A stretch of 64,000 nt of DNA from an uncultured Alphaproteobacteria bacterium. Its GTDB lineage: Bacteria > Pseudomonadota > Alphaproteobacteria > RF32 > CAG-239. Positions within the stretch are counted from its first letter, which is position 1, and every line of letters starts with the position of its first letter. Below are positions 1 through 8,445 of this stretch, in pieces. The translations under genes and the position numbers were made by a program. Where the stretch lies: positions 1 through 64,000 of the forward strand of contig CAJUAK010000006.1 of assembly GCA_910584385.1 (NCBI GenBank), written 5' to 3'. The notes below the pieces were generated by a model. That model had not been told where the DNA came from and did not search any database. It saw nothing but the letters and a program-made list of their open reading frames with translations.

Positions 1-60
1 GGGGTTACTTTTTTGTTTTGGGGGTTCTCACCCTGCGGGTTCGTTCTGGCTCATATGTTA

Positions 61-88
61 AAAGGCAGGACTGTAATAACGCCCTGCC
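61..88 (-). terminator. weak hairpin terminator after the beta-barrel gene
   Basis: GGCAGG (64-69) pairs with CCTGCC (83-88) around a 13-base loop. On the minus strand the stem is followed by only four U before the run is broken, so termination is plausible but weak. It lies 36 bases past the stop codon of the outer-membrane gene. Confidence 0.4.
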
Positions 89-123
89 CTATGAAAAAAA
101 CTACTTATTCTCAAAGCACAAGA

Positions 124-858
124 TTAAAAGCTATATCTTGCACCAATCAAAAATTCGTGTGATGTAACGTCATATTTGCCATTGACATCCAATGGAACGC
201 CCAAACCCGGAACTGCCTGGGACACAGATTCTTTCACATTGCCATAATCTGTATATCTGTAGCCTGCATCAACCGACACTTTGTCATTTACAGCGTAAGC
301 TACGCCGGCGCCAATATTCCAAGCAAAATTATTTTCGCTTTCGCTGCTGCCTAAATCTAAATCTCCGGCCGGAGTTGTTCCTGTAACTCTGGTTTTATTT
401 TTAAGGCGAGCCATACCTATACCGCCGCCGACATAGGGCGTCAATTTGGTTCCGGTATCAATGTCATAATACACATTCAACATTGCCGAATAGACAGATA
501 ATTCTGTTGCAAATTTATGATTGTATGTGTCTTTTACCTTGAAGGCAAAACTATTAGAATCTTTTGCATCATCGTTCCATCCCAGCTCAACTTCACCCCT
601 AATCTGCCCATATTTGACAGGAGCTGCAGCACCCGCGGCTAATCTTAATCCCCATACATCATCTTTATGTTTTTCGTTTGCCAAAGCATTCTGGTAATGC
701 GTTTGTTTTCCAAAAGAATAATCAGAATCTACAGCTGCATCATTTTTCATTTTAGCGAATGCGGCTTTGGCTGAAACATAAGGGTTAAATTCAACTGCAC
801 CGGCATTTGCCGCAAATAAGGTTGTGGCAATACCTGCCAGTAATAAAGTTTTATTCAT
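124..858 (-). CDS. outer-membrane beta-barrel protein (Opa/OmpA-like surface antigen family)
   Basis: A 244-residue protein with a clear Sec signal peptide (MNKTLLLAGIATTLFAANAGA, cleavage near residue 21-22). It then shows alternating aromatic/polar strands such as LNVYYDIDTGTKLTPYVGGG and VDAGYRYTDYG, typical of eight-stranded barrels of the OMP_b-brl type. The C-terminus ends in YSF, the terminal aromatic that the BAM complex recognises. An AGGAAG ribosome site lies 8 bases before the ATG. It probably works as a small porin-like or adhesive surface protein; the substrate cannot be told. It is a single-gene unit read away from the nucleotidase. Confidence 0.85.
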   Translation of the reverse strand: MNKTLLLAGIATTLFAANAGAVEFNPYVSAKAAFAKMKNDAAVDSDYSFGKQTHYQNALANEKHKDDVWGLRLAAGAAAPVKYGQIRGEVELGWNDDAKDSNSFAFKVKDTYNHKFATELSVYSAMLNVYYDIDTGTKLTPYVGGGIGMARLKNKTRVTGTTPAGDLDLGSSESENNFAWNIGAGVAYAVNDKVSVDAGYRYTDYGNVKESVSQAVPGLGVPLDVNGKYDVTSHEFLIGARYSF

Positions 859-891
859 TTATAAACTTCCTTTCATTTTACACACATAAAA

Positions 892-1074
892 TTAAATCGC
901 CTTGATGAGAGGCGACTGGAAGTTGAAAGCTATTTGATAGAATAGTGTAGTGTATTTGGTATATACATATACCTTATTAACTACCTTCCAGTCATAAAGA
1001 CCAAAAGGTAGCTTTTTACATCCGCAGAACGGACAACTATCAACGAGGCTTTCAAACCTCACATTAGTCATCAA
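892..1074 (-). CDS. doubtful 60-residue reading frame with a CPFCGC knuckle
   Basis: This frame starts at TTG (1074) or ATG (1071) and carries CPFCGCKK near residue 15, like half of a zinc ribbon. No second Cys pair follows, so a complete zinc site is missing. No convincing ribosome site is seen. The last codons overlap a hairpin (897-915). It could be the remnant of a phage-type zinc-ribbon gene or a chance frame. It lies in the 859-1211 gap, the longest stretch here without a firm gene. Confidence 0.25.
   Translation of the reverse strand: MMTNVRFESLVDSCPFCGCKKLPFGLYDWKVVNKVYVYTKYTTLFYQIAFNFQSPLIKAI
897..915 (-). terminator. short hairpin with U-rich tail upstream of the beta-barrel gene
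   Basis: TCGCCT (897-902) pairs with AGGCGA (910-915). Read on the minus strand it is followed by TTTAATTTTATG. It may terminate transcription entering from upstream, or sit in the leader of the beta-barrel mRNA whose ATG is at 858. Confidence 0.35.
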
Positions 1075-1162
1075 CTAATGCTTTTTCAGGTTATTTCATA
1101 AATTCCTGATTGTCAAACCTTTATTTACATGTTGTTTATTAAGGCTTTGCGCATAAAAACTC

Positions 1163-1190
1163 TTGTTTTCATCCATCATTTCGATATAAT
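1163..1190 (+). promoter_or_regulatory. sigma-70-type promoter of the 5'-nucleotidase gene
   Basis: A perfect TATAAT (-10, 1185-1190) has TTGTTT (1163-1168) 16 bases before it. Initiation would fall near 1197, about 15 bases before the ATG at 1212. Confidence 0.6.
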
Positions 1191-1211
1191 GAAAATATAA
1201 ACGGAGCAAAT

Positions 1212-1688
1212 ATGAAGAAAAAGTGTTTTTTGGATATGGACGGCGTATTGGCGGATTTTGACCGCCAGGCCGGAGATTTAAAAAAAATTAACGACCGCTG
1301 GGCGTTTTGGGAGGAAGTCGCCAAGCATAAAGATTTTTGGCTGGAAATGCCGCTGATGCCCAAGGCTTTGGAACTATTTTCCTTTTTATGCAAACATTTT
1401 GAAGTCATTATCCTAAGCAAGGTTCCCACAAAAGCTTGTAAAGAATACCAAAACCAAGTTGCCCAGGACAAGGAAGCGTGGATTAGAAAATATATTTCAA
1501 AAGATATAAAGGTTATCACGACAAATGATAAAAAAGGCCCTTATCTGACTTGCTGCGAAGATATTCTGGTCGATGACCGCGAATGCAATATTCAAAATTG
1601 GCAGGAGCATGGCGGCATTGGCATTCTCTATCAGAATTATGAACAGTTTCTTGATGAATTTGCCCAATTATATGACTATTCGGCGTAA
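1212..1688 (+). CDS. HAD-family 5'(3')-deoxyribonucleotidase-like protein (NT5C type)
   Basis: 158 residues with the four HAD motifs: FLDMDGVLADF (motif I, nucleophile Asp and acid/base Asp), ILSKVP (motif II Ser), the Lys of DKKGPY (motif III) and DILVDD (motif IV). Size and the DMDGVLADF start match the NT5C family, which dephosphorylates (deoxy)nucleoside monophosphates. A GGAG site lies 5 bases before the ATG. It is convergent with the histidine kinase, and the two genes overlap by 13 bases at their 3' ends. Substrate is inferred from family only. Confidence 0.75.
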   Translation: MKKKCFLDMDGVLADFDRQAGDLKKINDRWAFWEEVAKHKDFWLEMPLMPKALELFSFLCKHFEVIILSKVPTKACKEYQNQVAQDKEAWIRKYISKDIKVITTNDKKGPYLTCCEDILVDDRECNIQNWQEHGGIGILYQNYEQFLDEFAQLYDYSA

Positions 1689-3004
1689 GGCAGCGCAAAA
1701 GAAAAACAGCTTCCTTTTCCCGGAACACTTTTCAAACTGATACTTGTTCCCATTAAACGGGCTAATTTTGCAGATATCGTTAAGCCCAGCCCGGCGCCGA
1801 TTTCTTCGCCCTGCGCTTCTTTTATCTGATAAAATTCCTGAAAAATATTCTTTTGCTCATTTTCCGGAATCCCTTTGCCATTATCAATGACGCAAATTTC
1901 TAAATATTTTCCTTTCTTTTTGCAGCCTAATAAAATTTTATTTTTGGTGAATTTCAGAGCGTTTCCTAAGAAATTGCGCAAAATTCTTTCCGTCAGGAGC
2001 GGATCGGCGCTGACTTTACAGCTGCATGGCTGGATTTTAAACATGATATGGTGCATTTTTGCCAAATCGGCATATTCCATGCTCAAACGATAAAGCAGTG
2101 TGCCGATATTAAATTCCTGTTGCTGGCATTCAATGCCTCCGCTTTCTAATTTTGACAAATCCAGCAAACTGTCTAACAGATATTTCAAATTATGGGCAGA
2201 AGCCTCTATTTTGCTGACCAGCTGCTGTTGGCGGCGCGACAAGCCTTCATCTTCCTGCAAGGCATCGACAAACAGTGTCAGGGCCTGCATCGGCTGGCGC
2301 AAATCGTGGCTGGCTTGCGCTAGAAAATATGATTTGGCTTTTACCGCCTGTTCGGCATTTATTTTTGCTTTATTCAAAGCAATATGAATTTCTATCATCG
2401 ATGTAATATCTTGCAGCGTTCCGCTGATTTTACGGCTGTCTTTGTGATACTCCGCACGAAACTGGCAATAAGAAATTTCGCCCTTATCATATTTTAGCCT
2501 TAAATTGCCTTCTACTTGCCGCCGGTGTTTTAAAAGTTCGGATATCTTGCTGCGGTAAACCGGTATGTCTTCTTTAAAAATCCTTCTTTCCAACAGCTTC
2601 CTTTTCGACGAAGAATCGCTTTCTTCAACCTTCAAAATGCGATACATTTCAGCAGACCAATAGATTATCCTTTGATTGATGTCGATTTCCCAATAGCCGA
2701 GTTTTGCCGTTTTTTCGGCAAAATCTAACCTGGCGGAAACGCGCTGCAGCATGTCTGAAAGTTTCAGGTTATCTGTGATATCCTTTAAAGATATGTAGTA
2801 ATATGGCGCTTTATAGCCTATTTGCGATTGATATGTTTTTCCATCAGGAAGTTTCTGCCGATGTTCTGAAAGCAAAAAGAACGCCCCTTCCGGCAGAAAA
2901 TCTCTCCGATTGCTGTATGCAATCCGTCCTTCAATATCCGTTATTATAAAAATCTGCCCGGAAATATCCAATAATTTTTCATATTCTGCAATATTTACAA
3001 GCAT
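1676..3004 (-). CDS. PAS-domain sensor histidine kinase
   Basis: 442 residues. An N-terminal PAS-like segment (about 5-75) is followed by a second PAS (about 90-205, YWEIDINQRIIYW). The dimerisation/phosphoacceptor helix has HDLRQPMQAL near residue 230. The ATPase domain shows the N box (RNFLGNALKF), G1 (DNGKGIPEN) and G2 (GAGLGLTISAKL). No membrane segment or receiver domain is present, so the protein should be cytosolic. It starts only 13 bases after the DUF4340 gene, so it is probably the last gene of the ABC-exporter operon. No response regulator is seen nearby. The HDLRQP form of the H box is found in many PAS kinases of unknown input. Confidence 0.88.
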   Translation of the reverse strand: MLVNIAEYEKLLDISGQIFIITDIEGRIAYSNRRDFLPEGAFFLLSEHRQKLPDGKTYQSQIGYKAPYYYISLKDITDNLKLSDMLQRVSARLDFAEKTAKLGYWEIDINQRIIYWSAEMYRILKVEESDSSSKRKLLERRIFKEDIPVYRSKISELLKHRRQVEGNLRLKYDKGEISYCQFRAEYHKDSRKISGTLQDITSMIEIHIALNKAKINAEQAVKAKSYFLAQASHDLRQPMQALTLFVDALQEDEGLSRRQQQLVSKIEASAHNLKYLLDSLLDLSKLESGGIECQQQEFNIGTLLYRLSMEYADLAKMHHIMFKIQPCSCKVSADPLLTERILRNFLGNALKFTKNKILLGCKKKGKYLEICVIDNGKGIPENEQKNIFQEFYQIKEAQGEEIGAGLGLTISAKLARLMGTSISLKSVPGKGSCFSFALPYAE

Positions 3005-3017
3005 AACATCTCATTTT

Positions 3018-3971
3018 CTAGGGGTTATAGTTCAACAAAAGGCTCCCTTGATATTCTGGCAGCTTAAACATCCAGCCATCATACCGGAGGCGGTTGTTTT
3101 TTATATAATCACTAATTGCCAAGGTTGGAAGGTTGTCTGTTGAAATTTTTATTGTTGCCCAATAATTTGAACCATCCGAATAAATTTTAAGAAAAGTTAT
3201 CAGGCCGCCATAATTTTTAATTACCAATTCCCTTTTTTGGGCAAAAGCCCCTTCTTTAAAATCATAGCCTTTAATAACCTTTTCGGCATAAAGAGCCGAT
3301 AGCTGTTCTAATATCGGCAGAATCGGCGTATCAATATTTACGGAATTTTTAAATTCTCCGCCCCGGAGCATTCTTTGCACCTGCCAATTTGCGCTTACAG
3401 CCTCCACATCATCGGCCCGATAGCTCAAAATCGGCTGTTCCAGCCAAGAATATCTTTTTCTTGGCGCTTGGAATCCCGTATCAACCATCCAGATATCTTT
3501 CTGCCCCGGGAATCTGATATATGTGTAGAAATAATCAGGCGACATTTTGCCGAGAATAATTTGGAATTCTTTTTCCTTCAGATAGAGCGTCAGCAAAGTT
3601 CCCGCATTTTCGCCCTGCTCTCCCACACCATATTTTTCATAATCTTTTTCATTATCCGATATTTTCGAATAGTAAATTGCATTTTGAATAAATTTTAACA
3701 GAGAATCCAAAAGTTTCATATTGGCATAATAGCCATCTTCCTCGCTGACGATCCAAATATCGTTTTCCAATAAAAGATTGGTATCGCTGGTGGAATTTTG
3801 CAGACGGATATGCTTAATGCCGTTAACGCCTGTTCCGGAAAATTCGCCAAACACCGGCTTATATTCGACAGACTTCACATCCAGGTGCCCGCGGTAGTAA
3901 AAAGCAGAAATGCCCAGTGCGAGCGAAGCCAAAAAAACAAGCCCCATCCATTTTGCAAATTTAGCGTTCAT
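3018..3971 (-). CDS. DUF4340 domain protein, ABC-exporter accessory
   Basis: About 317 residues from the chosen ATG at 3971. This start has a GGGAGG ribosome site 7 bases before it and begins MNAKFAKWMG, directly before the single N-terminal membrane helix. An upstream in-frame start at 4034 would add 21 unlikely residues. The rest is extracytoplasmic, with the repeating beta-rich pattern of DUF4340 (GVNGIKHIRLQ, WIVSEEDGYYAN, GKMSPDYFYTYIR). The first 11 bases overlap the end of the GldG-like gene, so translation is probably coupled. DUF4340 proteins usually accompany GldA/F/G-type exporters; their job is not known. Confidence 0.78.
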   Translation of the reverse strand: MNAKFAKWMGLVFLASLALGISAFYYRGHLDVKSVEYKPVFGEFSGTGVNGIKHIRLQNSTSDTNLLLENDIWIVSEEDGYYANMKLLDSLLKFIQNAIYYSKISDNEKDYEKYGVGEQGENAGTLLTLYLKEKEFQIILGKMSPDYFYTYIRFPGQKDIWMVDTGFQAPRKRYSWLEQPILSYRADDVEAVSANWQVQRMLRGGEFKNSVNIDTPILPILEQLSALYAEKVIKGYDFKEGAFAQKRELVIKNYGGLITFLKIYSDGSNYWATIKISTDNLPTLAISDYIKNNRLRYDGWMFKLPEYQGSLLLNYNP

Positions 3972-5862
3972 GGCATAACCTCCCGGCAGCTGCTGCCGCT
4001 TTTCTTTTATAAAAAATATTTGCGCACAAAACAAAAATCAAAATTAAAACAGGCCATACGAGAACATTAAACCATATGATAAGGCTAATGCTTTCTTGGA
4101 CATGCTTGTTTATTTCATAATCAATATATTTCAAATCCTGTTCAGCGTCATTTAATGCGCGGCGCTTTTGATCTAACCGGCGCAATATTTCCGCTGATCC
4201 CCTGCCTTCAGGGTTTTCAACAATCCTATTCAGTTTTGAGATATCATTTTTTGCGTATAGAACCTTGTTTTTCAAGGAATAAATTTCATCTGCATGGACA
4301 TCTTCATATTTTTTGCGGAGAATCTTTTCAATTGAACCGCTGGTCTGATAATTAAATTTTCCGCCAATAACCGGGAATGCGCCATTGCCGGCTAAATAGT
4401 CCACAGCTGCCAGAAGGAAGTCTATATTATTGTTTTGCGGAAGCAAATCATAGATTGTTTCATCCTCTTTTATCAGGTTTTCGCTCCAATTGGCCGTTGC
4501 CAGCATATCGCTGTCAGAAACAACCAGGAGCCTGCCCTCTTTGTCCGAAATCAATTTAAAGGGGCGCAGCTTGTTAAGCGCATCGGGATTTAAGCTTAAA
4601 GGCATTTCAAAATTTGAAAGGAACTTGCCTTCGCTTAAAACCGCAAGGTTATATTTATATCCGTCGCTTTTAAAAGCTTGTTTGGAAACTTCGCGCGGGT
4701 TATATTTTACAAAATCACTTCTGGTTATTCCTCCTTGGGCAGTTGTGTTCAAAAGGATTGTAATCTTGTTTGCCTCAAAAGGATTGGCCAATTCAATAAT
4801 GCCCGGCGTTTTCATAATGATTTTGTTTATGTTGCGCGTTATTTCGCTTTTAGAATTCATTTCAGCCTTGCCGATTTTCATCCAATAAGGGTAATCTTCA
4901 ACCCTTTTTATCTCCTCAGCGCTCAGCAATGCCGGCTGTGCCAGAGATTCATCCCCTGCAACGGCGTTATCAATATAATTTAAGCCCCATTTTTTTAAGA
5001 ATGGCGTAAAGTCAGAAACATCAGGCGTCGTGATATCATTTACATACAAGTCCATTTCTGCAAAAGGATCCATGAAAACAAGCAGGCTGCCGCCGTTTAA
5101 CAAATATTGGTCCAGGGCATAACGCAGATTGTTTTTTAATTTTTGCGGATTAATTACGATAACGGCATCATAGAATCCGACATCATAAGCATTGGAAGAA
5201 ATTTTCTCTACATCATAATCATTTTCTAAAACTCTGACAAAAGCCCAATCTTCCCTTTTCTTTGCGAATTCGGGCATATTTATGACCGGCAGCGTATTTG
5301 AAACAATTCCGATTGTTTTCTTTTTTTCCGCCACAAAATGAGCGAGATTTCTGCTGATATCCTGTTCCAGATAATTCTGGCGCTCGGGTGAAAAGTAAGG
5401 GATTATCCGGGTTGTGCCGTCAGCGTTTCTAAAAGCGGCCCCAAGATAAAGGTTTGTCCGCCCGTCTCTGCCGATAAACGGCCTTATGCGGTTGGCAAGG
5501 GCATCTTTTTCTCCGGGGCTAAAGGGAGTTACAGCAACCACCTCTATTTCAAAAGGCACGCGGGCCGCCCGCCGGTATTGCTCTAAAAAGCGAAGCAGAT
5601 AGCGGGAATATTGGGCAAGTTCGGGATAATTCCCTTCCAGTTCTTCCGAAATAAAAACACGAACTGTTACCGGCGCTTTCAGGCTTTGCACCACTTCCCG
5701 GCTTTGTTCAGATAAAGAATATTGTTTTCCGGCGCTTAAATCGATTTTGAATCCCCCCAGAAACAAACTGCATGCGATATTTAACAGAATGAAGGAAGAA
5801 AACAGCACTGTCCCCAGCATAAAAACGGATGTTTTTTTTATAAAGTTTTTTTTCTTTTTCAT
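3961..5862 (-). CDS. GldG-like ABC-transporter auxiliary protein
   Basis: 633 residues. One membrane helix near residues 13-36, a large extracytoplasmic region beginning with the typical LSAGKQYSLSEQSREVVQ stretch, an IFT52/GldG-like domain (LNGGSLLVFMDPFAE), a coiled-coil segment about 550-600 and a closing membrane helix (about 600-622). This matches the ABC_transp_aux/GldG family, which works with a GldF permease and GldA ATPase. In Bacteroidetes these support gliding; in proteobacteria the cargo is unknown. It lies 10 bases after the permease gene. Confidence 0.82.
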   Translation of the reverse strand: MKKKKNFIKKTSVFMLGTVLFSSFILLNIACSLFLGGFKIDLSAGKQYSLSEQSREVVQSLKAPVTVRVFISEELEGNYPELAQYSRYLLRFLEQYRRAARVPFEIEVVAVTPFSPGEKDALANRIRPFIGRDGRTNLYLGAAFRNADGTTRIIPYFSPERQNYLEQDISRNLAHFVAEKKKTIGIVSNTLPVINMPEFAKKREDWAFVRVLENDYDVEKISSNAYDVGFYDAVIVINPQKLKNNLRYALDQYLLNGGSLLVFMDPFAEMDLYVNDITTPDVSDFTPFLKKWGLNYIDNAVAGDESLAQPALLSAEEIKRVEDYPYWMKIGKAEMNSKSEITRNINKIIMKTPGIIELANPFEANKITILLNTTAQGGITRSDFVKYNPREVSKQAFKSDGYKYNLAVLSEGKFLSNFEMPLSLNPDALNKLRPFKLISDKEGRLLVVSDSDMLATANWSENLIKEDETIYDLLPQNNNIDFLLAAVDYLAGNGAFPVIGGKFNYQTSGSIEKILRKKYEDVHADEIYSLKNKVLYAKNDISKLNRIVENPEGRGSAEILRRLDQKRRALNDAEQDLKYIDYEINKHVQESISLIIWFNVLVWPVLILIFVLCANIFYKRKAAAAAGRLCHER

Positions 5863-5872
5863 GGTATTGCCC

Positions 5873-6598
5873 TTAAGATTTTTTATAATCTACCGCTGCC
5901 GTGTTTAAGATTAGGCTTCCGGCAATCAATAACAGAAAATAACAAATATCGTCCGGAGAAAACTGCCCGGAAATCAAATTTTGATAATGCGCATCGAAAT
6001 TTAACGACTTCAAGACGCGTATCAGCAAGTCATTTGAGAATCCGAAAAGTTTTAACAGGAAGTCCAAATTAGCGATTCTGAAAAGAAAGATTGCAATTAA
6101 TGAAACAAGATAAGAGCTAATCGGATTTTTTGAAAACGCCGAAACGGTGCATCCGATGGCGCAAAAGGCGCCGCAAACAATCCAACAGGATGCGTAGCTG
6201 GCAACAATTGCCAAATTATCAGGCTGCGCGTAAAAGCCTACACTGCCCCATATTGATATGCTTGAAAAGAGCAACAGCGTGCAAAACAGCCAAGCTGCAA
6301 AAAATTTTCCCAAAACCAGCGTGAAGGCGTTTACCGGCTGTGTCAAAAGTAGTTCAATCGTGCCGCTTTTATATTCGTCTGCCCAAAGTTTCATGGTAAT
6401 TGCCGGAACAATCAAGGCAAAAACATCTGGCTGAAACATAAAAAAGGATGGTAACGCATTGTTGTTTACCTCAAAAAAATATCCGCCGTAAAAAGCGCTT
6501 AACATTGAAAGCAACAGATAGACGCCAATAATAAAATGGCCCAATGATGTTCTAAAATAAGCATAAAATTCTTTTTCCAAAATCCGCAATGCCAGCAT
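5873..6598 (-). CDS. ABC-2 type permease, GldF-like
   Basis: 241 residues with about six membrane helices, starting with the cytosolic MLALRILEKEFYAYFRTSLG typical of ABC-2/NosY/GldF permeases. It also has the loop ITMKLWADEYKSGTIELLLTQP, whose E-x-x-x-G-T-x-E-L-L core is conserved in GldF. It ends in VDYKKS just before the GldG gene, and the ATPase gene lies 9 bases upstream. It should form the channel of the exporter together with the GldA-like ATPase. Confidence 0.85.
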   Translation of the reverse strand: MLALRILEKEFYAYFRTSLGHFIIGVYLLLSMLSAFYGGYFFEVNNNALPSFFMFQPDVFALIVPAITMKLWADEYKSGTIELLLTQPVNAFTLVLGKFFAAWLFCTLLLFSSISIWGSVGFYAQPDNLAIVASYASCWIVCGAFCAIGCTVSAFSKNPISSYLVSLIAIFLFRIANLDFLLKLFGFSNDLLIRVLKSLNFDAHYQNLISGQFSPDDICYFLLLIAGSLILNTAAVDYKKS

Positions 6599-6607
6599 AA
6601 AAATCTC

Positions 6608-7324
6608 CTAATCGTCTTGAACTAATTGTAAAAAAGCCTTGCTTAAATCATGTTCTTTATGGATTTTTTTCAAAGTTTCCGGCGTTGTATCACGCAGAAT
6701 CCGCCCATGGTGAATTAAAATGACGCGGTTCGCCATTGCTTCAACTTCCTCCATAATATGGGTTGAAATGATGACAATATTATCCTGCCCATAATTTTTT
6801 ATAAAGTTGCGAATATGGTCTTTTTGAACCGGATCCAGCCCTTCTGTCGGCTCGTCCAGAATGAGTATCTTCGGAAGGTGTACCAATGCCGCGGCAATCG
6901 CCACCCTTTTCTTGTAGCCCTTCGACAAGGTTTCTATTTTTTGGGACAGGACGCTTTCCAACCTCAATTGTTCTACGCAAAGGCATATGTTCGCATCCGC
7001 CGTATCTTTTGGCAATTCGCGCAGCGCAGCCATATAGCGCAAAAACTCAAAAACGCCCATTTCCGAATAAAGCGGAGAATTTTCAGGCACATACCCCACA
7101 TGGCGCAGCGCAGCAAGCAAATTTTGCGGCAAATTATAATTTGCAAGCCGTATTTCCCCAGAATCGGGCTTCAGATAACCTGTTAACAGCCTCATCAAAG
7201 TACTTTTTCCGGCACCGTTCGGCCCTAACAGCGCTGCAACCTCCCCTTTTTTGAGGCAAAAGCTTACATGGTTTACGGCTTGTATCTCGCCGAAGGCCTT
7301 GCACAGATTTTTTACGGTTATCAT
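6608..7324 (-). CDS. ABC-transporter ATP-binding protein, GldA-like
   Basis: 238 residues from the ATG at 7324, chosen because a GGAG site lies 6 bases before it; an upstream start at 7351 lacks one. Walker A GPNGAGKST, Q-loop region VGYVPENSPLYSEM, ABC signature LSKGYKKRV, Walker B ILILDEPTEGLDP and H-loop IISTHIMEEVE are all intact. The LSKGYKKR form of the signature and the partner genes place it in the GldA/CcmA-like class. First gene of a GldA-GldF-GldG-DUF4340-kinase operon, divergent from the MlaD genes. Confidence 0.88.
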   Translation of the reverse strand: MITVKNLCKAFGEIQAVNHVSFCLKKGEVAALLGPNGAGKSTLMRLLTGYLKPDSGEIRLANYNLPQNLLAALRHVGYVPENSPLYSEMGVFEFLRYMAALRELPKDTADANICLCVEQLRLESVLSQKIETLSKGYKKRVAIAAALVHLPKILILDEPTEGLDPVQKDHIRNFIKNYGQDNIVIISTHIMEEVEAMANRVILIHHGRILRDTTPETLKKIHKEHDLSKAFLQLVQDD

Positions 7325-7460
7325 ATTTTTCTCCAATGTTTTATATATCATAACAACTTTTTTTTAAATTTTAACAGTTATTTTAACTTTTACAAAATCA
7401 TGATGACAAAGATAATAAAATATTTTATTGATAGAATAGTTCTAATTTAAAGGAGTAATC

Positions 7461-7994
7461 ATGTCTGACGAAGTATACAGCCGCGAAGAAAGCAGGATTT
7501 TAAAAGTAGGCTTTGGCGTGGCTTTGGCGTTGATTGTTCTGACATTGGCCGTAACCTTAACCAGAAAAAAGGTTTCCAGTGCAGACAACGGAAAATTTTA
7601 TGATGTGAACGCACGTTTTAACAGGACTGACGGGCTCTTGGTCGGTGATTGGGTGCGCATGGCCGGAATGGATATCGGGCGGGTTGTAGATGCCCAGCTT
7701 GATGACCACTACAAAGCTATCCTGACTCTGGAAATCAAGGATAATATCAAAATTCCGGATGACAGCAGCGCTTCAATTGTCAGCAGCGGCATTGCCGGTA
7801 CCAAATATATTGAAATCGAACCGGGCGGGTCTGAAGACTATATCGCCCCTAACGGAGAATTTTCCTACACGCAAGATGCCATGGTCATTGAAGAATTAGT
7901 CGACCGGATTATCGGCATCGGAAAAGCAAATAGAAAATCGGCAAATAAAAACTGCCTGAAAGAAAACAATAAAAAGGAGATTATTAATGAATAA
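7461..7994 (+). CDS. MCE/MlaD-family lipid transport protein, first copy
   Basis: 177 residues: one N-terminal membrane helix (about 17-34) and a periplasmic MCE domain (about 38-125, with NRTDGLLVGDWVRMAGMDIG and SSGIAGTKYIEIEPGG). MlaD hexamers carry phospholipids between the membranes with an MlaE/MlaF engine; that engine is not in this window. The last 8 bases overlap a second MlaD gene. The 50-residue tail is polar and differs from the second copy. An AAAGGAG site precedes the ATG. Confidence 0.82.
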   Translation: MSDEVYSREESRILKVGFGVALALIVLTLAVTLTRKKVSSADNGKFYDVNARFNRTDGLLVGDWVRMAGMDIGRVVDAQLDDHYKAILTLEIKDNIKIPDDSSASIVSSGIAGTKYIEIEPGGSEDYIAPNGEFSYTQDAMVIEELVDRIIGIGKANRKSANKNCLKENNKKEIINE

Positions 7995-8445
7995 AAAACC
8001 TGTTGAAACAATCATGGGAATTGTGGTTGTCGTTGTTGCCGCCCTGTTTCTGTTTTTTGCTTATAAAGTTTCAGACCTGCAAGTCGTTAAAGGTTATACG
8101 GTTACTGCAAAATTCTTAAAAGTCGGCGGTTTAAACGTGGGTTCAGACGTTAGAATCAACGGTATTAAAGTTGGTACGGTTATCAGCCAGAAGCTGGATC
8201 CTGAAAATTTTGACGCGGAAGTCAAAATGAGCCTTTCATCAGACATTCCTCTGCCGGCAGACAGCGTTGCCATGATTATGAGCGACGGGCTTATCGGCGA
8301 TAAATTTATTAAAATTGAACCCGGCAAAGCTTCGGAATATTTGAAAGACGGCGATATCATTGCCAAAACAAAAGATTTCAAAACAATTGAAGACATGGTT
8401 GGCGAAATCATTTTTATGGTAACAGACAATGGTGAAAATAAATAA
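7987..8445 (+). CDS. mlaD: MCE/MlaD-family lipid transport protein, second copy
   Basis: 152 residues, one N-terminal membrane helix (GIVVVVVAALFLFFAYKV) then an MCE domain with KVGGLNVGSDVRINGIKVG and MSDGLIGDKFIKIEPG. This is the standard size and layout of alphaproteobacterial MlaD. A GGAGA site lies inside the end of the first copy, and the start overlaps it by 8 bases. The DUF2155 gene overlaps its end by 17 bases, so the three genes are translationally coupled. The two copies are clearly related but diverged. Confidence 0.82.
   Translation: MNKKPVETIMGIVVVVVAALFLFFAYKVSDLQVVKGYTVTAKFLKVGGLNVGSDVRINGIKVGTVISQKLDPENFDAEVKMSLSSDIPLPADSVAMIMSDGLIGDKFIKIEPGKASEYLKDGDIIAKTKDFKTIEDMVGEIIFMVTDNGENK

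Noticed and set aside
3972..4034. Upstream start for the DUF4340 gene
   Set aside because: The extra residues are unlike a signal or membrane start, and the GGGAGG site clearly serves the ATG at 3971.
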